From Gracilaria gracilis (Eukaryota > Rhodophyta > Florideophyceae > Gracilariales > Gracilariaceae): a DNA stretch of 64,000 nucleotides. The first letter of the stretch is position 1. The number at the start of each line of letters is the position of its first letter. Shown piece after piece: positions 48,500 to 60,015 of the stretch. Position numbers and translations under genes: made by a program. Under the pieces are notes generated by a model. The model made no database searches and was not told the DNA's origin. It was given only the letters and a program-made list of their open reading frames with translations. Location: the NCBI GenBank assembly GCA_030374805.1, contig JARGSG010000026.1:62001-126000 (forward strand), read 5' to 3'.

Positions 48500-50914
48500 A
48501 TGGTGACCCCCGATCCTTATCTGAACCACATGGGTAGCCCTGGTACCAGCGTGCGGGCTCGCACCCGTAGCGGTACACGGCGATTGTCGGTTCCCCATGT
48601 TGGTCAATCGGACGCGGTAACCTCAAGGGACGGCGCGCCATCGGCGACCAATGCCGATACCTTAATGGTTGAACCAGCATGGGGCCCCGAACGGGTGGAG
48701 GTTTTGAGCATCAGCTCTAGTGACTCACCCATTGTGGATAAAAAGCCGATTCGCTTCACCCCTGCGGTCGAATGCTCGCCGTCTCAACCACTCCCTCACG
48801 GTACTCATCACACCATGTCTGGTGCCGGTCCCTCGCGCGGCCGCGGAAGCGGCATTGCCAAGTCTGGTTCTCGGGGTGCTGCTTTGTACCATTCCCGCAT
48901 CCAAACTGGTTTTCGGAACCAGCCGGTTCCGTCTTCCTCAAATCAACCTCAAGGGATTCACGAAGGGATCCGAGACCCGTATGGTCCGGAGCCCGAGATT
49001 CCTCGTGGTATTTCCTATTATGGTTTGGAGCCGTTCACCACGGCCGACTGGAACGTTTCCCAACATGGTACCTTCGGGGTCGATCCAAGAATGGTGTTGC
49101 AAGCGACGCTGTACCGTCGGAACTGGCCAGTGGCGCCGGGGAACACATCGCTTCCCGGCGTCTTGCGCCGTCCGACTTTGGATACCTACTTGGGTTTGTT
49201 TCGTTGGGATTGCGAGCGTCTCCGCTCCGTCCCCCAAACGCTCCACCGTCGGGATAAGGAATCTCAACCTCGTCAGGGTCGGGTGGAGTGCTATGACAGC
49301 CGCCAGCGACACAGACCAATGAGGTATTTCATCCCCCCGCTTTATCCCAGCGATCTGCCGTATGTTCGTATTGAACCGGAGCTCCATTATTACCGACGTC
49401 TGGTTGTGAAGATCTGTCAGTACGACTCCCTTCCGCAGCAGTACCTTCCGGCTTCACCACATTTGGTTTGCTTCGATAGGCCTTACAATACCATCCATTG
49501 GGCTAACCGTCGTAGGTGGGGGGTGGATGCTGCCACCGAGGCTCGCATTCGCACCCGGTCCAGCTTCAACCGCGTCATGCATGGGTTCCATAATGTGGAG
49601 TTTTTCTCACAACCTAATAAGGGAAGAACCTCTTGGTATGTGGCCCGACCTGAATGGTGGAATGCCTATGAGGTACCGATGTCGCTTAGCGTCCCAACCC
49701 CACCGGTATTGGCTTACTTCGGGAGCTACATCACCCGTAACCACGATCGGTATTACCTCATTTGGTCGATTGCCCTCGCGGAATGGGCCGTATTGGTGGC
49801 CATCTTGGCTCTGCAGGCTGCCCGTGACGGTATTGACTGGGATTGTCGTTCTCGAGAAGCCGAGATTTACCGTGACGGTGTGCAACCTCCTGGTCGTATG
49901 TTCTTCATTCCCCCGAGGGTCATTCGCGACATTCGCCTATTTGGAATCGGAACCATTGTGGCAGGTACGGACTACTCTATTGAGCAGCTGGAATCGTTGC
50001 TTACCCAAGTGGAGAGTTTCCCGTGGGGAGCCAAGCAGGGGTGGGAGGTTTTCGATCCGGTGTCCTGGAAGGTTGTATCCAGCGCGGAGCAGCGCTATCC
50101 CGGGGCTACGACCGATCAGGGACCTCCAGGGAGTTCCGAGCCATTCCCAACCGTGGTGGAATTGCCAGCAGCTACCCCTGTGGTCACTTCAGCGCCTACT
50201 CCCGCTCCAGAGGGACGCAATACGCCTGCCCATACTGGTGCCACTCCTCTTCTCCCTAGTACCACACGGGTTGATGGGCCTCCGCGGGCTATTCTCGGGG
50301 GTGTCATGGCTGCGGCTGCGGCGCCTGTCCCCTCTCAGGTGGACTTCCAGGCCATTTCAGGTTTAATGGCTCGGGTCCGCCAAGCCTGTGTGGTGAACTT
50401 CCAGCGGGCGGGTCCTACCTCTGTGGTCGAAGCTCTTACCCTTCTGGAAAGCATCCTGCCTCGTCATGCACAGTACATGCGATCCTTTTCCCAAATTGGT
50501 GAGTTCCGGAACCGGTTCCAGGTCGAGCTCTACCAGATGGCTACCAACCAGGTGGCAGGCCTAGCGACGGCCATGGGCCCGACGCCTACAAACTTTTTGG
50601 AGGATCCCCTATTTGGTGCTAGCCTGAACCCCGGCCTTCTAGCCGCTACGCAGGCTCCTCTCCACATCGGGTCGTCGGCACCTCCGTCGGTTGCGCAGGC
50701 GAGCGCGCCACCTCCGATGGGTGCCGACGTGATGCCAGGCGTCAGCGTGCCTACTAGTACCCCCGTGGGTCATGGTAGCGCGCCTAGCCAGGCTCCAGGC
50801 CAGGCTCACCTCTTCCAGCCTTGGCCGGGAGCCCATCAGAACACCACTCCGGGTCGGGGATCCTCAGCTGGAGGCTCCTCGGGGCCTCACTTTGCCACTC
50901 ACCCATCAGGTTGA
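48500..50914 (+). CDS. Antisense additional ORF of element 5, function unknown (804 residues)
   Basis: On the strand opposite to gag-pol, one frame is open for 2.8 kb (48116-50914); the first ATG in it is at 48500, giving 804 residues. I do not recognise any domain. Residues about 1-190 are Ser/Pro/Gly/Arg-rich and probably disordered. Residues about 190-540 look like a folded domain rich in Trp, Tyr and Arg (for example RYYLIWSIALAEWAVLVAILALQAARDGIDW, FFIPPRVIRDIRLFGIGTIV), with one hydrophobic helix that may be buried or membrane-associated. The rest is Pro/Ala/Gly-rich apart from a short helical part near 610-690. Additional ORFs in this position, sense or antisense, are known from some plant gypsy families. 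The frame is intact although gag-pol of the same element is broken. Confidence 0.7.
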   Translation: MVTPDPYLNHMGSPGTSVRARTRSGTRRLSVPHVGQSDAVTSRDGAPSATNADTLMVEPAWGPERVEVLSISSSDSPIVDKKPIRFTPAVECSPSQPLPHGTHHTMSGAGPSRGRGSGIAKSGSRGAALYHSRIQTGFRNQPVPSSSNQPQGIHEGIRDPYGPEPEIPRGISYYGLEPFTTADWNVSQHGTFGVDPRMVLQATLYRRNWPVAPGNTSLPGVLRRPTLDTYLGLFRWDCERLRSVPQTLHRRDKESQPRQGRVECYDSRQRHRPMRYFIPPLYPSDLPYVRIEPELHYYRRLVVKICQYDSLPQQYLPASPHLVCFDRPYNTIHWANRRRWGVDAATEARIRTRSSFNRVMHGFHNVEFFSQPNKGRTSWYVARPEWWNAYEVPMSLSVPTPPVLAYFGSYITRNHDRYYLIWSIALAEWAVLVAILALQAARDGIDWDCRSREAEIYRDGVQPPGRMFFIPPRVIRDIRLFGIGTIVAGTDYSIEQLESLLTQVESFPWGAKQGWEVFDPVSWKVVSSAEQRYPGATTDQGPPGSSEPFPTVVELPAATPVVTSAPTPAPEGRNTPAHTGATPLLPSTTRVDGPPRAILGGVMAAAAAPVPSQVDFQAISGLMARVRQACVVNFQRAGPTSVVEALTLLESILPRHAQYMRSFSQIGEFRNRFQVELYQMATNQVAGLATAMGPTPTNFLEDPLFGASLNPGLLAATQAPLHIGSSAPPSVAQASAPPPMGADVMPGVSVPTSTPVGHGSAPSQAPGQAHLFQPWPGAHQNTTPGRGSSAGGSSGPHFATHPSG

Positions 50915-51879
50915 TTGTCGTAACCACTTCTGCATCCCTGTTGGTATTGCTCTTTCAGTAAAGTTAAAAGTTATGTGTTTCCATGTTAGGTTCCAATTTT
51001 CCATCGAGGGGCATTGCGAGGCGGAAACGCGAAAATAACTCCCCTCCCCTTCCTTAGACCAGCGTACCACGGTGGGTGAAGCGTAGTTCCTTGTAGGTAA
51101 ATTGGTTCCATCTGCAGCCACATCTGCGTGCTCGTAGTATAGATTCACCATGATGGTACGACGCTTCGCCTCCGCGCGGGGCAGCGAGCGGTTTGGCCTC
51201 CCCGTGAGGTGAGGTGACGTGCCACGCGCTTGCGCGCGGTGGCCAGCAATGTACCTGGATTGGTCTGCATGGCCTCTCACCATGCATGGGCGCACGTGCG
51301 GTGTTTCACCCTGGAGGTTACTTGCAAGGCGAATCAAAATATTTGACCGGTAAATTACCCCTCCATATGGTAGTGAAAACGCAGAAAACCCTTTTGGTCT
51401 GTATCTCGAGAACCAAGGAGTTTCAGAGGCTGGGAATGGCCGATTCGGGAGCGCGGCACGGTCAAAATACTTAGATTTTTTGACCATGCCGTTGCTCGCT
51501 CCCTACACACAATAGTGTAAACCGAAACGGTTACTCCGCACGGCGCGCCACGAGAAGCGCGCGTATGCCTCGTCAAATAAAAAGATACAATTTTTTGAAT
51601 GTTTCCACCGTGCGGGTTCGCGCGCGTGCCGCGCACGTGCATGGCGCGTGTGCAACGGCGCGCGTACAACGGTGCGTCCGTCTTTAGCGCTACCGCTCCT
51701 TGGACGTACCCTCATGGAATGCTTCCTTCTGGCTGTACCTTCCCGGTGAGCGTCCGAACCGACTTTGGTACTCCTCATTACAATGTGCTTTTCCCCCTTC
51801 CTTGGGGGACTGCATTACCTCTAAGGTTTACCCATCATTCGGCATGTCCTCTCCTTTGCGGTTCCAGTAGCTTACCCTG
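50915..51879. other. Space between the antisense ORF and the chromodomain in element 5
   Basis: About 960 bp where the two opposing reading frames converge. No domain is recognised. It is partly rich in GCGCGTG-type runs near 51200 and 51620. It presumably holds transcript ends of both strands. Confidence 0.5.
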
Positions 51880-54800
51880 AAATGGTGTGGTATGGCTGAG
51901 GGTGGCTCGGCGGTATCACCGTCAGCCCCCCAGCCATACCAGCGTACTGTGTACTTCAGACCTTCTTGGGTACGGCGGTGACCTACAAGGCGTTCCACTG
52001 GGAACTCATTAGAGACCTGGGCTGGTATCGTTTCACCACTTTGGTTTAGATGAGCATCGGTACCACTAGGGGTAGGTGTTTCCTCTGAAGGAGCAACCGT
52101 AATCCCCGCAGGTGGTACGTAGTCTGGGTCGTCACCCTGTGCGTCATCAATTAACCTCGATGGGTGTCCCGTCTTCCCGGGGCTGAGTCCTCAGGGCAAC
52201 CGCTTGTGGGTCACGCGCGGATTCTCCGCGTTCCTTCCTGGACTGAACCGTCTGAGGTGCAACCGTGATTCGGTCAATAGAGATTGTATTCTCTACACCA
52301 TCTTGGTTCACCGTTACCGTGTGGTCGGTCGACCGAACTACCTTGAAAGGTCCCGATGATTTCGGAAGAAGCTTAGAATTGATATCTCTATCAATAGCTT
52401 CATCATCAGCTTCATCACCCGGTCGTGGTTTAGCTCCTTTCGGAGGGTGGTCAATAAAGACATATTGACCCGGCGTAGCCGTTACCACTTGGGTTACCTT
52501 ACGGTCGTAGTCCTCCTTGTACCGCTTCTGGGATGCTGTGAGCTTGCTCCTCAGCATACTTGAGAGCACGTCCCCAACCTCAAAAGGGTATTCCGTTTGA
52601 CCTGTGACGGTGTGAGCGCTCCGGCGGCTTCTTGTCCTAATGGGTCCCCTTCAACAACAATACCTGGTGGGTGTCTTGACAGTATTAGATCGAACGGCGT
52701 AGTTTGCGTCGCTCGATGAACCTGAAGGTTATATGCATATGTCAAGGGCTGCACGAGCTCGTCCCAACCAGTTTGGTGTTCTTCCGTATAATGTCGCAGC
52801 CTAGATACCAGTGTTCGGTAAAAGCGCTCCACTTGCCCATTCGTTTGCGGATGGTAGGCAGTAGTGAAGTAGTGCTTAATACCCAAGAGGTTACAAACAG
52901 CTTCAAAGAACTTCGAAGCTAAGTTCGAACCATTGTCGGTAAGTAGATAAAGCGGTGCACCATACGGGTAGATCCAATTGTTCAAGAACGCCACCGCGAG
53001 GGTCGTCGATTTCGTGTCCTTCAAGGGTATCGCTCGCGTGAGCTTCGAGAACCTGTCGGTGATTACGATGATGTACTGATATCCCCTTGTGGTTTTTGGT
53101 AATGGGCCCAGAAGGTCTATTGCGACGAACTCGAGAGGACCCGCTGCAGGGAATAACTTCAAGTATTTCCTGTGCTTCCGGAGACCTCCACGGGTACGTA
53201 CGCAAGATTCACATTGACCTACAAAGGTATATATATCATTAGCCATATGAGGCCAGTAGTACCCTTGCCTCAAGGTGTAGTACATTCTCGTACCTCCAGG
53301 GTGTCCTGATAGCCTTGGGTAGTGGGCTAGGTACAGCACCCGAGGGCGCAGCACCTTGGGCACTACCTTCTGAAGGGAACCATCAATAGGAGCTCGCCTC
53401 ACCAGGAAACCATTTCGGTCGACGTCAAAGTTCGAGTCTTTCATACCTACTTGGTCCATGAGAGAGCGGCAATAAACATCGTTTGCTTGCTCTCTCAGGA
53501 ATTCCTCGCGGGTAATTGGCATGACGTCTGTTTCCTCGAGGGCGAGTATTTCCCGAGCGATGGCATCACTAAACCACGTATCCTCTTCGGGTAGAGTCCA
53601 GTAACCTTCTAAGGTATCACCATCAGGGTTGGTAGAGATGGTAAAGCATAGGATATCATCCTCTACCGGCTCGGTGTCCAAACCATCTGTGGTAATGCGA
53701 GACATCGCGTCTGCGACATTGTGCTTGATACCTGGACGGTACTGTACGTCATACTCGAACTCTGAAAGTCGTAACCGCCATCGGGCAAGTCTGCCTGATG
53801 CGTCGGCCAGACCCAGTATCCACCGTAGGACATCATGGTCGGTTCGAAGCGTGAACCTTTCACCATATAGGTAGGGACGGAGCATCAACATGCTCCAGAC
53901 TACTGCCAGACATTCCTTTTCGGTTGTTGTGTAGTTCTTTTCTGCAGCGTGCAAAGCACGGCTCCAGTACCCTATAGGTAGTTTGTCGCCGTTTTTCTTG
54001 CTCCTGCATAAGACAACAACCAATTTGGGCGTCCGAAGCGTCAGTATCCAACGTGTTAAATCAGTAAAACCAGCTTTGGGTAATGCCAAGATGGGAGGTG
54101 TCAAGAGCGCATGTTTCAGCGCCTCGAACGCATCCATTTCCTCATTGGTAAGACATTCAAACCTTGTAGGTTGACCTTTCAGCAGCTTCCTGTTGAGGGG
54201 AGCCGCTATCTTGGCAAATCCCTTGATAAACCGGCGGTACACATTGCACAAACCTATAAAGGATCGGATTTCCGTCTGGGACGTGGGTGGCTTCGCCTCC
54301 TGCACGGGCCGGATATTCCGCGGGCGTCACTTCTAACCTCCCAGGGCTGATGATATGACCAAGGTATTCTACCTCTTTGGTGAAGAATTCGCACTTGCGG
54401 AGCTTCAACGTTACTCCAGATTCCCTCAAAAGGTTCAAAACTTCCCTAACATGGTGGAAATGTTCCTCTACCGTTCTGGAATATATGATTACATCATCGA
54501 TGTATACCAGAGCGGTTCTTCACTTCACCTTCGAAAGGATTATATCTAACGCCCTCTGAAAGGTAGCCGGGGCATTTCGCAACCCAAAGGGCATACGCGT
54601 AAAACGGAATAACCCAGCGTGGCAAGTAAACGTAGTTTTGTCCTTGTCTTCTTCCCTGATAGGTACCTGCCAATAACCACAATTGGCATCGAGCGTAGTA
54701 AAGATCTTGGCGTTGCCCAACGAATCTATACACTCGTCCATTCTAGGTATTGGGTACGAATCCCTAATGGTCATACTATTCAGTCTTCTGTAGTCCACAC

Positions 54801-57800
54801 AGAACCGCATACGGGTATCATTCTTCTTTGTGACGAGAACCACAGGGCTGGCCCAGTCCGCATTTGCTGGTTCTATGACACCTTCACGGATCATTCTCTC
54901 GACCTCATTGAGCTCAACCTCCGGGGCTTTTGGACCTGCACGGTAAGGCTGCTGGTAAATGGGTTTCCAGCCAGGCACCATATCAATACGGTGCTCTGTA
55001 GCCTCAATTTGGCCCAACCGGCCCGACCACATGGGTTCAAATTCTTCTAAGAGACTGAGGATCCGGTCTCGGAGAGCCTGGTTCTCCGCACCGATCTGGA
55101 CTTCCTCTCTCCAATTCCGCACTGGGTCCAGTTCCATAGTCTTTTCCTGATCCCTAACCTTAAAGGTGCTGGCGATCTTCTGTTCCATTTTGGTATTTGT
55201 CGATAACGGGGGCGCGTATGCAGGGTATGGCGCATCCGTTCCTCCCCCTTCCTTAGAGGTGGCGACCTCGCCCAACACATTAGGTGAGACCGTGAAAACC
55301 CCTTGTGGTGCCGGCAGTGCGATTCCAATAGTGGTATTCTTGGGTAACTTAACAATGTGATTGCTAAAGTTACTCAAGTACACCTTGAAGGATTGGTTAG
55401 GGATGTTGTCGATAATCCCGTTTGCCATCAAGGCGAGATGTCTTTCTGCCAACCTAGGATGGTTCTGTAGCATTACCAATCCTGGAACTGCGCATGAGAC
55501 ATTCACTACCATTTGGGTCATAGCCGGAATTGAAACCAATTTGGTGAGCCGTATCTTGTTTGAAACCGTTTCGGTGGGTATATTGAACCTCGGCTTCTTA
55601 CGCCAACCATTTTTGGTCTGCGTATTACCCAGTATGGCAATACGACCACCTTGACGGAGAGCGACCGTTCGGGGACCCTGGCAAAATTGCCTTGACATGT
55701 TTGTCAATAAAGTTGGTCCCGAGGATACAGTCTGTCGCCAGACGATCCACCACAAAGAAATTGAGCTTCACCTTCAAGGTTCCAAGTTGTACCACAGTGG
55801 TTAACATTCCTCTAAGGTGAAGTGGGCGCTCATTAGCGTCCCCCAGCGGGTTGATAGTCGGGGCAGGCCGAATGTTCCTCAAGACCGCATCGGGTATGAC
55901 GCGAGCGTTTAGCACATTCGGACCGGCGCCGGTATCGAGTACACACGCAACGGGGACCTGTAGGTAATTGAGAAAGCTTACTGAAGCATTAACTTTGTAG
56001 TTATTGTACTTCATTAGACACACCACATTGGGTACATCTGATTCTTCTTTTTCCACCATTAAGGTTTCCCGTTCCGGTATCGACGGGCCTTCCAATTCAC
56101 GGTTAGGGGTGGCCCCTACGCTAACCGTTCGGTGTTTTCCTGCTCCTCCTGAGCGGGACTGTCCTTCTCCAAGATTGGTGTTTCCTCGACGAGATGAACC
56201 TGAGATGGTGATGGTTGAGCTTGTACCCTCTTTCCAGATCCATATAGGTTACGGTGGTTTTGCTGCCTGGCACTGATCAGATGTTCGCGCACCCCTGGGG
56301 GTATTTTGTCACATCTGTTCGCCAGATGGTCTGGCGACAAACAGAGCCAGCAAACCAATCCACCTGTCTGGGGATCACGCATTGCCATAGAGGTAGGTCG
56401 GGTAACCGGATTGGTTGGTGCTGTAGCATATGAAGATGCTTGCGAACCACCCGTTGAGGTTTGTTGAGTGCTCGCCGCACTTGGTGGCGACCTTACCGAA
56501 GCTGGTGGTACTGTCGACGACCAATTACCAATGGAGGTGGCTGAGCCTGCGGCGCAGTCACGAGATGAACTGCCATTCCTGTTGGTACGCGAATGAGCGA
56601 ATCTCCCTCTGAGGTAGTGCTTTCTTCTAGCTCCAATACTGACCGTTTCGGTTTATCCTTTGCGGTATGGGACGCCGACGGCTTCTTTCCGTGACGGAGA
56701 GTGTCACCTAGTCCCTGGGCATAACGGGCAAGCCCATTATAGTCCACCTTACGGTTGTTCGCCAGGTAATTGCGTACCTGCGAACGGATCGCTTTGTCAA
56801 CATTGTCGGCAAAGAGCGACTTCAACCTACTAGTGGTAAAGACATTACCGCATCGGGTGGCCAGATTCCAAAGGCCCAACGAGAATTCCATTTCGGTTTG
56901 GCTAGAGCGTTGGCGATATGCCTGCACCTCAGCGTAACCTTCCTGGATAACCTCATCGGTAGCGTAAGTTTCCAACATGAAATTAACCACTTCTGGGTAC
57001 GTCTCTAACATCTCTGTCCCCTCGTCATCAACCGCCAGGGTATTTCCTCGGAGCCTGCCTCTTGCAGCAAGTGGTAAGCTTGACCTTTAAGGTAAAACTG
57101 GAATAACCACATGGCAGCGCCTTCGGAAAAACCATTTTGGTCGCATGCAATCTTGAACTTCTGTAGAAACTCAATTACCGCAATGGGATCATCACCTGTG
57201 AAGGTAGTATCACCCATCTGGAAGCTGAGCTTCTTCTGGTGCTTGGTGATCTTCTGCGCAACCTCTTGGGTGTAAGCAGAGGATCGGTTTCTCAACCGAT
57301 ATCACTTATAATCAACCGCTTTGGTGAACAGATCGTTCAGCGGCTGACGCACCTCTAGGGTTGTATCGGTGTCCGAATCCGAGTCGGACGACTCGTACCG
57401 TTTCTTCTTACCTTTCCGGTTTTCTCTTTGACGACTTCTTCGCCAACCTGTTCGGTCTCTTCTGGCGTCTACCTTTACGGTCATCATCCGACGATGAACC
57501 AGTATCGGTATCGGAGCTCGAGGAATCGGGGTCAGAGTCGTAGCCCGCGATTCTTTCCCTTTTTCCTCCTCCTTTCTTTACCCTTGCGGTTTCTTCTTCG
57601 TCGCCCCTCATCTGGGTCAGACGAATCGTCCTCAGGTCCACCAGTCTTGGTGTCCTTTCGAACGTTACCTCCAATGGGTGGCAAGTACACGTCTCGAGGG
57701 CTCATCTCTATATGGTCCTCTTGACCTTGCCTTAAACCTTGTAGGTACGCACTATCGGCCGGAATTGGCTTGATTGGTGCGGAAGAACCAGCAGGGATCC

Positions 57801-58284
57801 CTTGTGGTATGCGAGTAACCACATTCACCCCAGGGGTTTTGGCTTCCGCCATTCCTTCAGAAACCCAAAGGTCTTGAACCACTCGGTAGATATGCTCCCG
57901 GGCACCCGTTAAGAGGTATGTTTCAACCAATTTAGGTATGCGTTGAGAGAGCTCGTGCACGGCTCGATCAACCACCAAGCGCGTAACGGCGTCCATGTCC
58001 ATTGAGGTCATAGCTTCATTAACCGTAGCGGTAAAAAGAGCTTTCGCTCGATCTTCCAATTGGGGCCAAAGGTCCTCAACCGTTGTCGGCAAATCCTTGT
58101 TAGGTTCAGGAGCCAACGGTGGCTGAGTGCCCGTATCCTTTGAGGTTCCGGCCCGAGGTTGCCGAAGCAACTCCTCGGGATTATCCAGAATGGGTTTAGC
58201 GGCCGAAGCCGCAGCAGAACCCTTGTGGCTAGGTGGCGCGCTAGAGCCACGAGTAATCCTTTTAGGTCTTTCCATAGTGACCAA
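51880..58284 (-). pseudogene. gag-pol of chromovirus-like element 5, multiply broken
   Basis: From the ATG at 58284: gag with a long disordered charged region (many Asp/Ser and Lys/Arg), capsid-like helices (57295-56493), and a CCHC knuckle CWLCLSPDHLANRC (frame 56388-56116). Then protease with VLDTGAGPNVL (about 55933), reverse transcriptase with RFCVDYRRLNSMT, FTTLDANCGYWQV, MPFGLRNAPATFQRA and YIDD (about 54500), RNase H, integrase with SGHPGGTRMYYTLRQGYYWP and CESC in the zinc region and LLTDNGSN and HPQTNGQVERF in the core, the GPF module (SSGPFKVV), and after a frame change a chromodomain (FPVERLVGHRR, YTVRWYGWGADGDTAEP). Frames change at least six times and there are in-frame TGA codons at 57302-57304 and 54520-54522. 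This copy cannot make a full polyprotein. Confidence 0.93.
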
Positions 58285-58406
58285 TAGTGGTATCCAATTG
58301 CTTCGCGAGTATTCCTACGAAACCAAATAGGTGTGTGAACTTCCAGAATCCTTTCAAATGTCTTCTGTTCACCAGTAAAGGTACGACAAAAACCAAGAAA
58401 CTTCTA

Positions 58407-58419
58407 GGTCGGGAGACCA
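58407..58419 (-). other. Primer-binding site of element 5
   Basis: Minus-strand TGGTCTCCCGACC, three bases after the 5' LTR; it begins with TGG as for pairing to a tRNA 3' end. The tRNA is not identified. Confidence 0.65.
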
Positions 58420-58422
58420 AAA

Positions 58423-58930
58423 TGTCGTACAAATACCGATAAGGTGCGGGGTCCGCCTGGTAGAGGGAGCGCGCGAGGGCTCAACCTAAAGGGGAAAAAC
58501 ACACAACCAATATGGTAATAGGGCACCTGAAACCCGCAGGGGCAAACGGCGGGGCAACTAGTCTAGACCGTGTAGGTGTACGGTAGTAGACGTCGACGCG
58601 CGGTAAAACCTGAATAGTAATAGAGTAGCAAGTGACCAAGATGGTATAGTTACTGCCCTAGTGGTGCCTGACTTTACAATACCCGAGGGGGAAGGCGAGG
58701 TGCACCACAATATATACAAGGTGCACCGACGCCGATCTCCCATGCGGGCATGACGTCATCGGCTGTGCCCATGACCTACAGTCATGGGCCAGCAATGCTA
58801 AACTATCCTAGACTATAAATTAGAAATTATAAATTATAAAATACAGAATACCAATTGGGTACAGTGTAGCCAGCAAGGCGCACCAGTAGACCCACGTGGC
58901 ACCAACCCATTGAGGTCTCATTGTACTACA
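58423..58930 (-). repeat. 5' LTR of element 5 (508 bp)
   Basis: Nearly identical to 47414-47921 (three differences). It is followed by the right GGTCC duplication at 58931-58935. Confidence 0.95.
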
Positions 58931-59761
58931 GGTCCGGCAAACTAGGTACGTCGATAAGATGCTGAGGTAGTATGGATTGTTAAACTCCAACTCGGCACGG
59001 ACCGCATTGCACTCTCCGTGCGACCTAACTGGACGTGGCAATGATGAGTTGCCACTCTCGCCTGCGCTTCACGGTCGCTACCGTAAGATGGTAGGACATA
59101 TGATGTACTTGGCCGTCTCATCCAGGCCGGACATAATGTTTGCAGCTTCAATGCTGGCAAGGCAAGCTTACGATCCCTGCATGAGGCATATCGGAGTTGC
59201 AAAGATAGTACTGCGGTACTTAAAGGGTACGAAAGAACTGTGTTTGTTCCTTGCAGCGAATACATCAGCACCAATGGAAGCATTCTGTGATTCAGACTGA
59301 GCTGGATGTCGTGACACTAGGAAGTCTACGACAGGCTTGTTGGTTAAGGTGAATGAAGCACCAGTTATGTGGACGACAAAAAAGCAAACGCTTATTGCTT
59401 TGTCATCCGGAGAAGCCGAATACATCGCACTGTCGTATTGCGGGAAGGTCTTGACATGGATGATAAGACTCTTCTGGGAACTAAGAAACGATGAGGTTCT
59501 AAAGAACAAGAGCCTAGAATGTACTCAATTCTGATATTCACTGACAGTTCTACAGCACTGTCAATTGCCGGTAATCCTAAAACCTCTGAAAGGAATTAGC
59601 ACATTGCTCTAAAATACCATCATGTAAAAGAGCTGATGAAGTTACGGATTGTGAATGTTGAAAAGATAAGAACAGACGTCCAACCTGCTGACATTCTCAC
59701 AAACGCCGTGCGCTTTGACTTGACAGAAAAATTGAGACTGTTTTGCGGTTTTATGGCTTGA
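58931..59761 (+). pseudogene. pol of copia element 4, 3' part (reverse transcriptase end, RNase H)
   Basis: This continues the frame left at 47413. It carries RRYGLLNS-like sequence with a TAG in place of one residue, MVGHMMYLAVSSRPDIMFA, the RNase H start FCDSD-stop-AGCRDTRKSTTG (TGA where copia elements have Trp), ALSSGEAEYIALSY, and, after a frame change near 59530, FTDSSTALSIAGNPK, HIALKYHHVKELM and VQPADILTNAV, ending LFCGFMA. These are standard copia RNase H motifs, so domain and element assignment are firm. At least three stops and one frameshift are present. Confidence 0.93.
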
Positions 59762-60015
59762 GGCGTTTTTTGTTCTGTACTAACCTTACTGTACTTTTGT
59801 TTCATGTCTTTTTCTTGTGTTTTTGTGTGTATATACTACATTTACTTATCTAGGGGATTTCTTTTGCGATGCTATACCTTTTCCTTACAAGCGCAGATTT
59901 TTCCCAACGGGTTTTGCTGCGACTGAGGTTTTTAATGGTAGCCATTGCTCTTCAATAGTGGTAGGAAAAGTCTATACGCAAAGTATTGTTCTTCGAACAT
60001 GTTTGCGAGGGACGG
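59762..60015. other. 3' non-coding part of copia element 4
   Basis: About 250 T-rich bases between the end of pol and the 3' LTR. Nothing else recognised. Confidence 0.5.

Larger units (their letters stand above)
47414..58930 (-). mobile_element. Ty3/gypsy chromovirus-like element 5 with antisense ORF
   Basis: An 11.5-kb element on the minus strand inserted in the reverse transcriptase of element 4, flanked by GGTCC (47409-47413 and 58931-58935). Its 508-bp LTRs (47414-47921 and 58423-58930) differ at three positions, fewer per base than those of element 4, in line with later insertion. It has gag with a CCHC knuckle, protease, reverse transcriptase, RNase H, integrase and a chromodomain. 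Between the chromodomain and the 3' LTR lies about 4 kb with a long ORF on the opposite strand. Confidence 0.96.

Noticed and set aside
33022-59300. TGA read as tryptophan in this genome
   Set aside because: Host genes such as ATM, the NPP gene and the TBC gene end at TGA where their families end, so TGA is a normal stop here.
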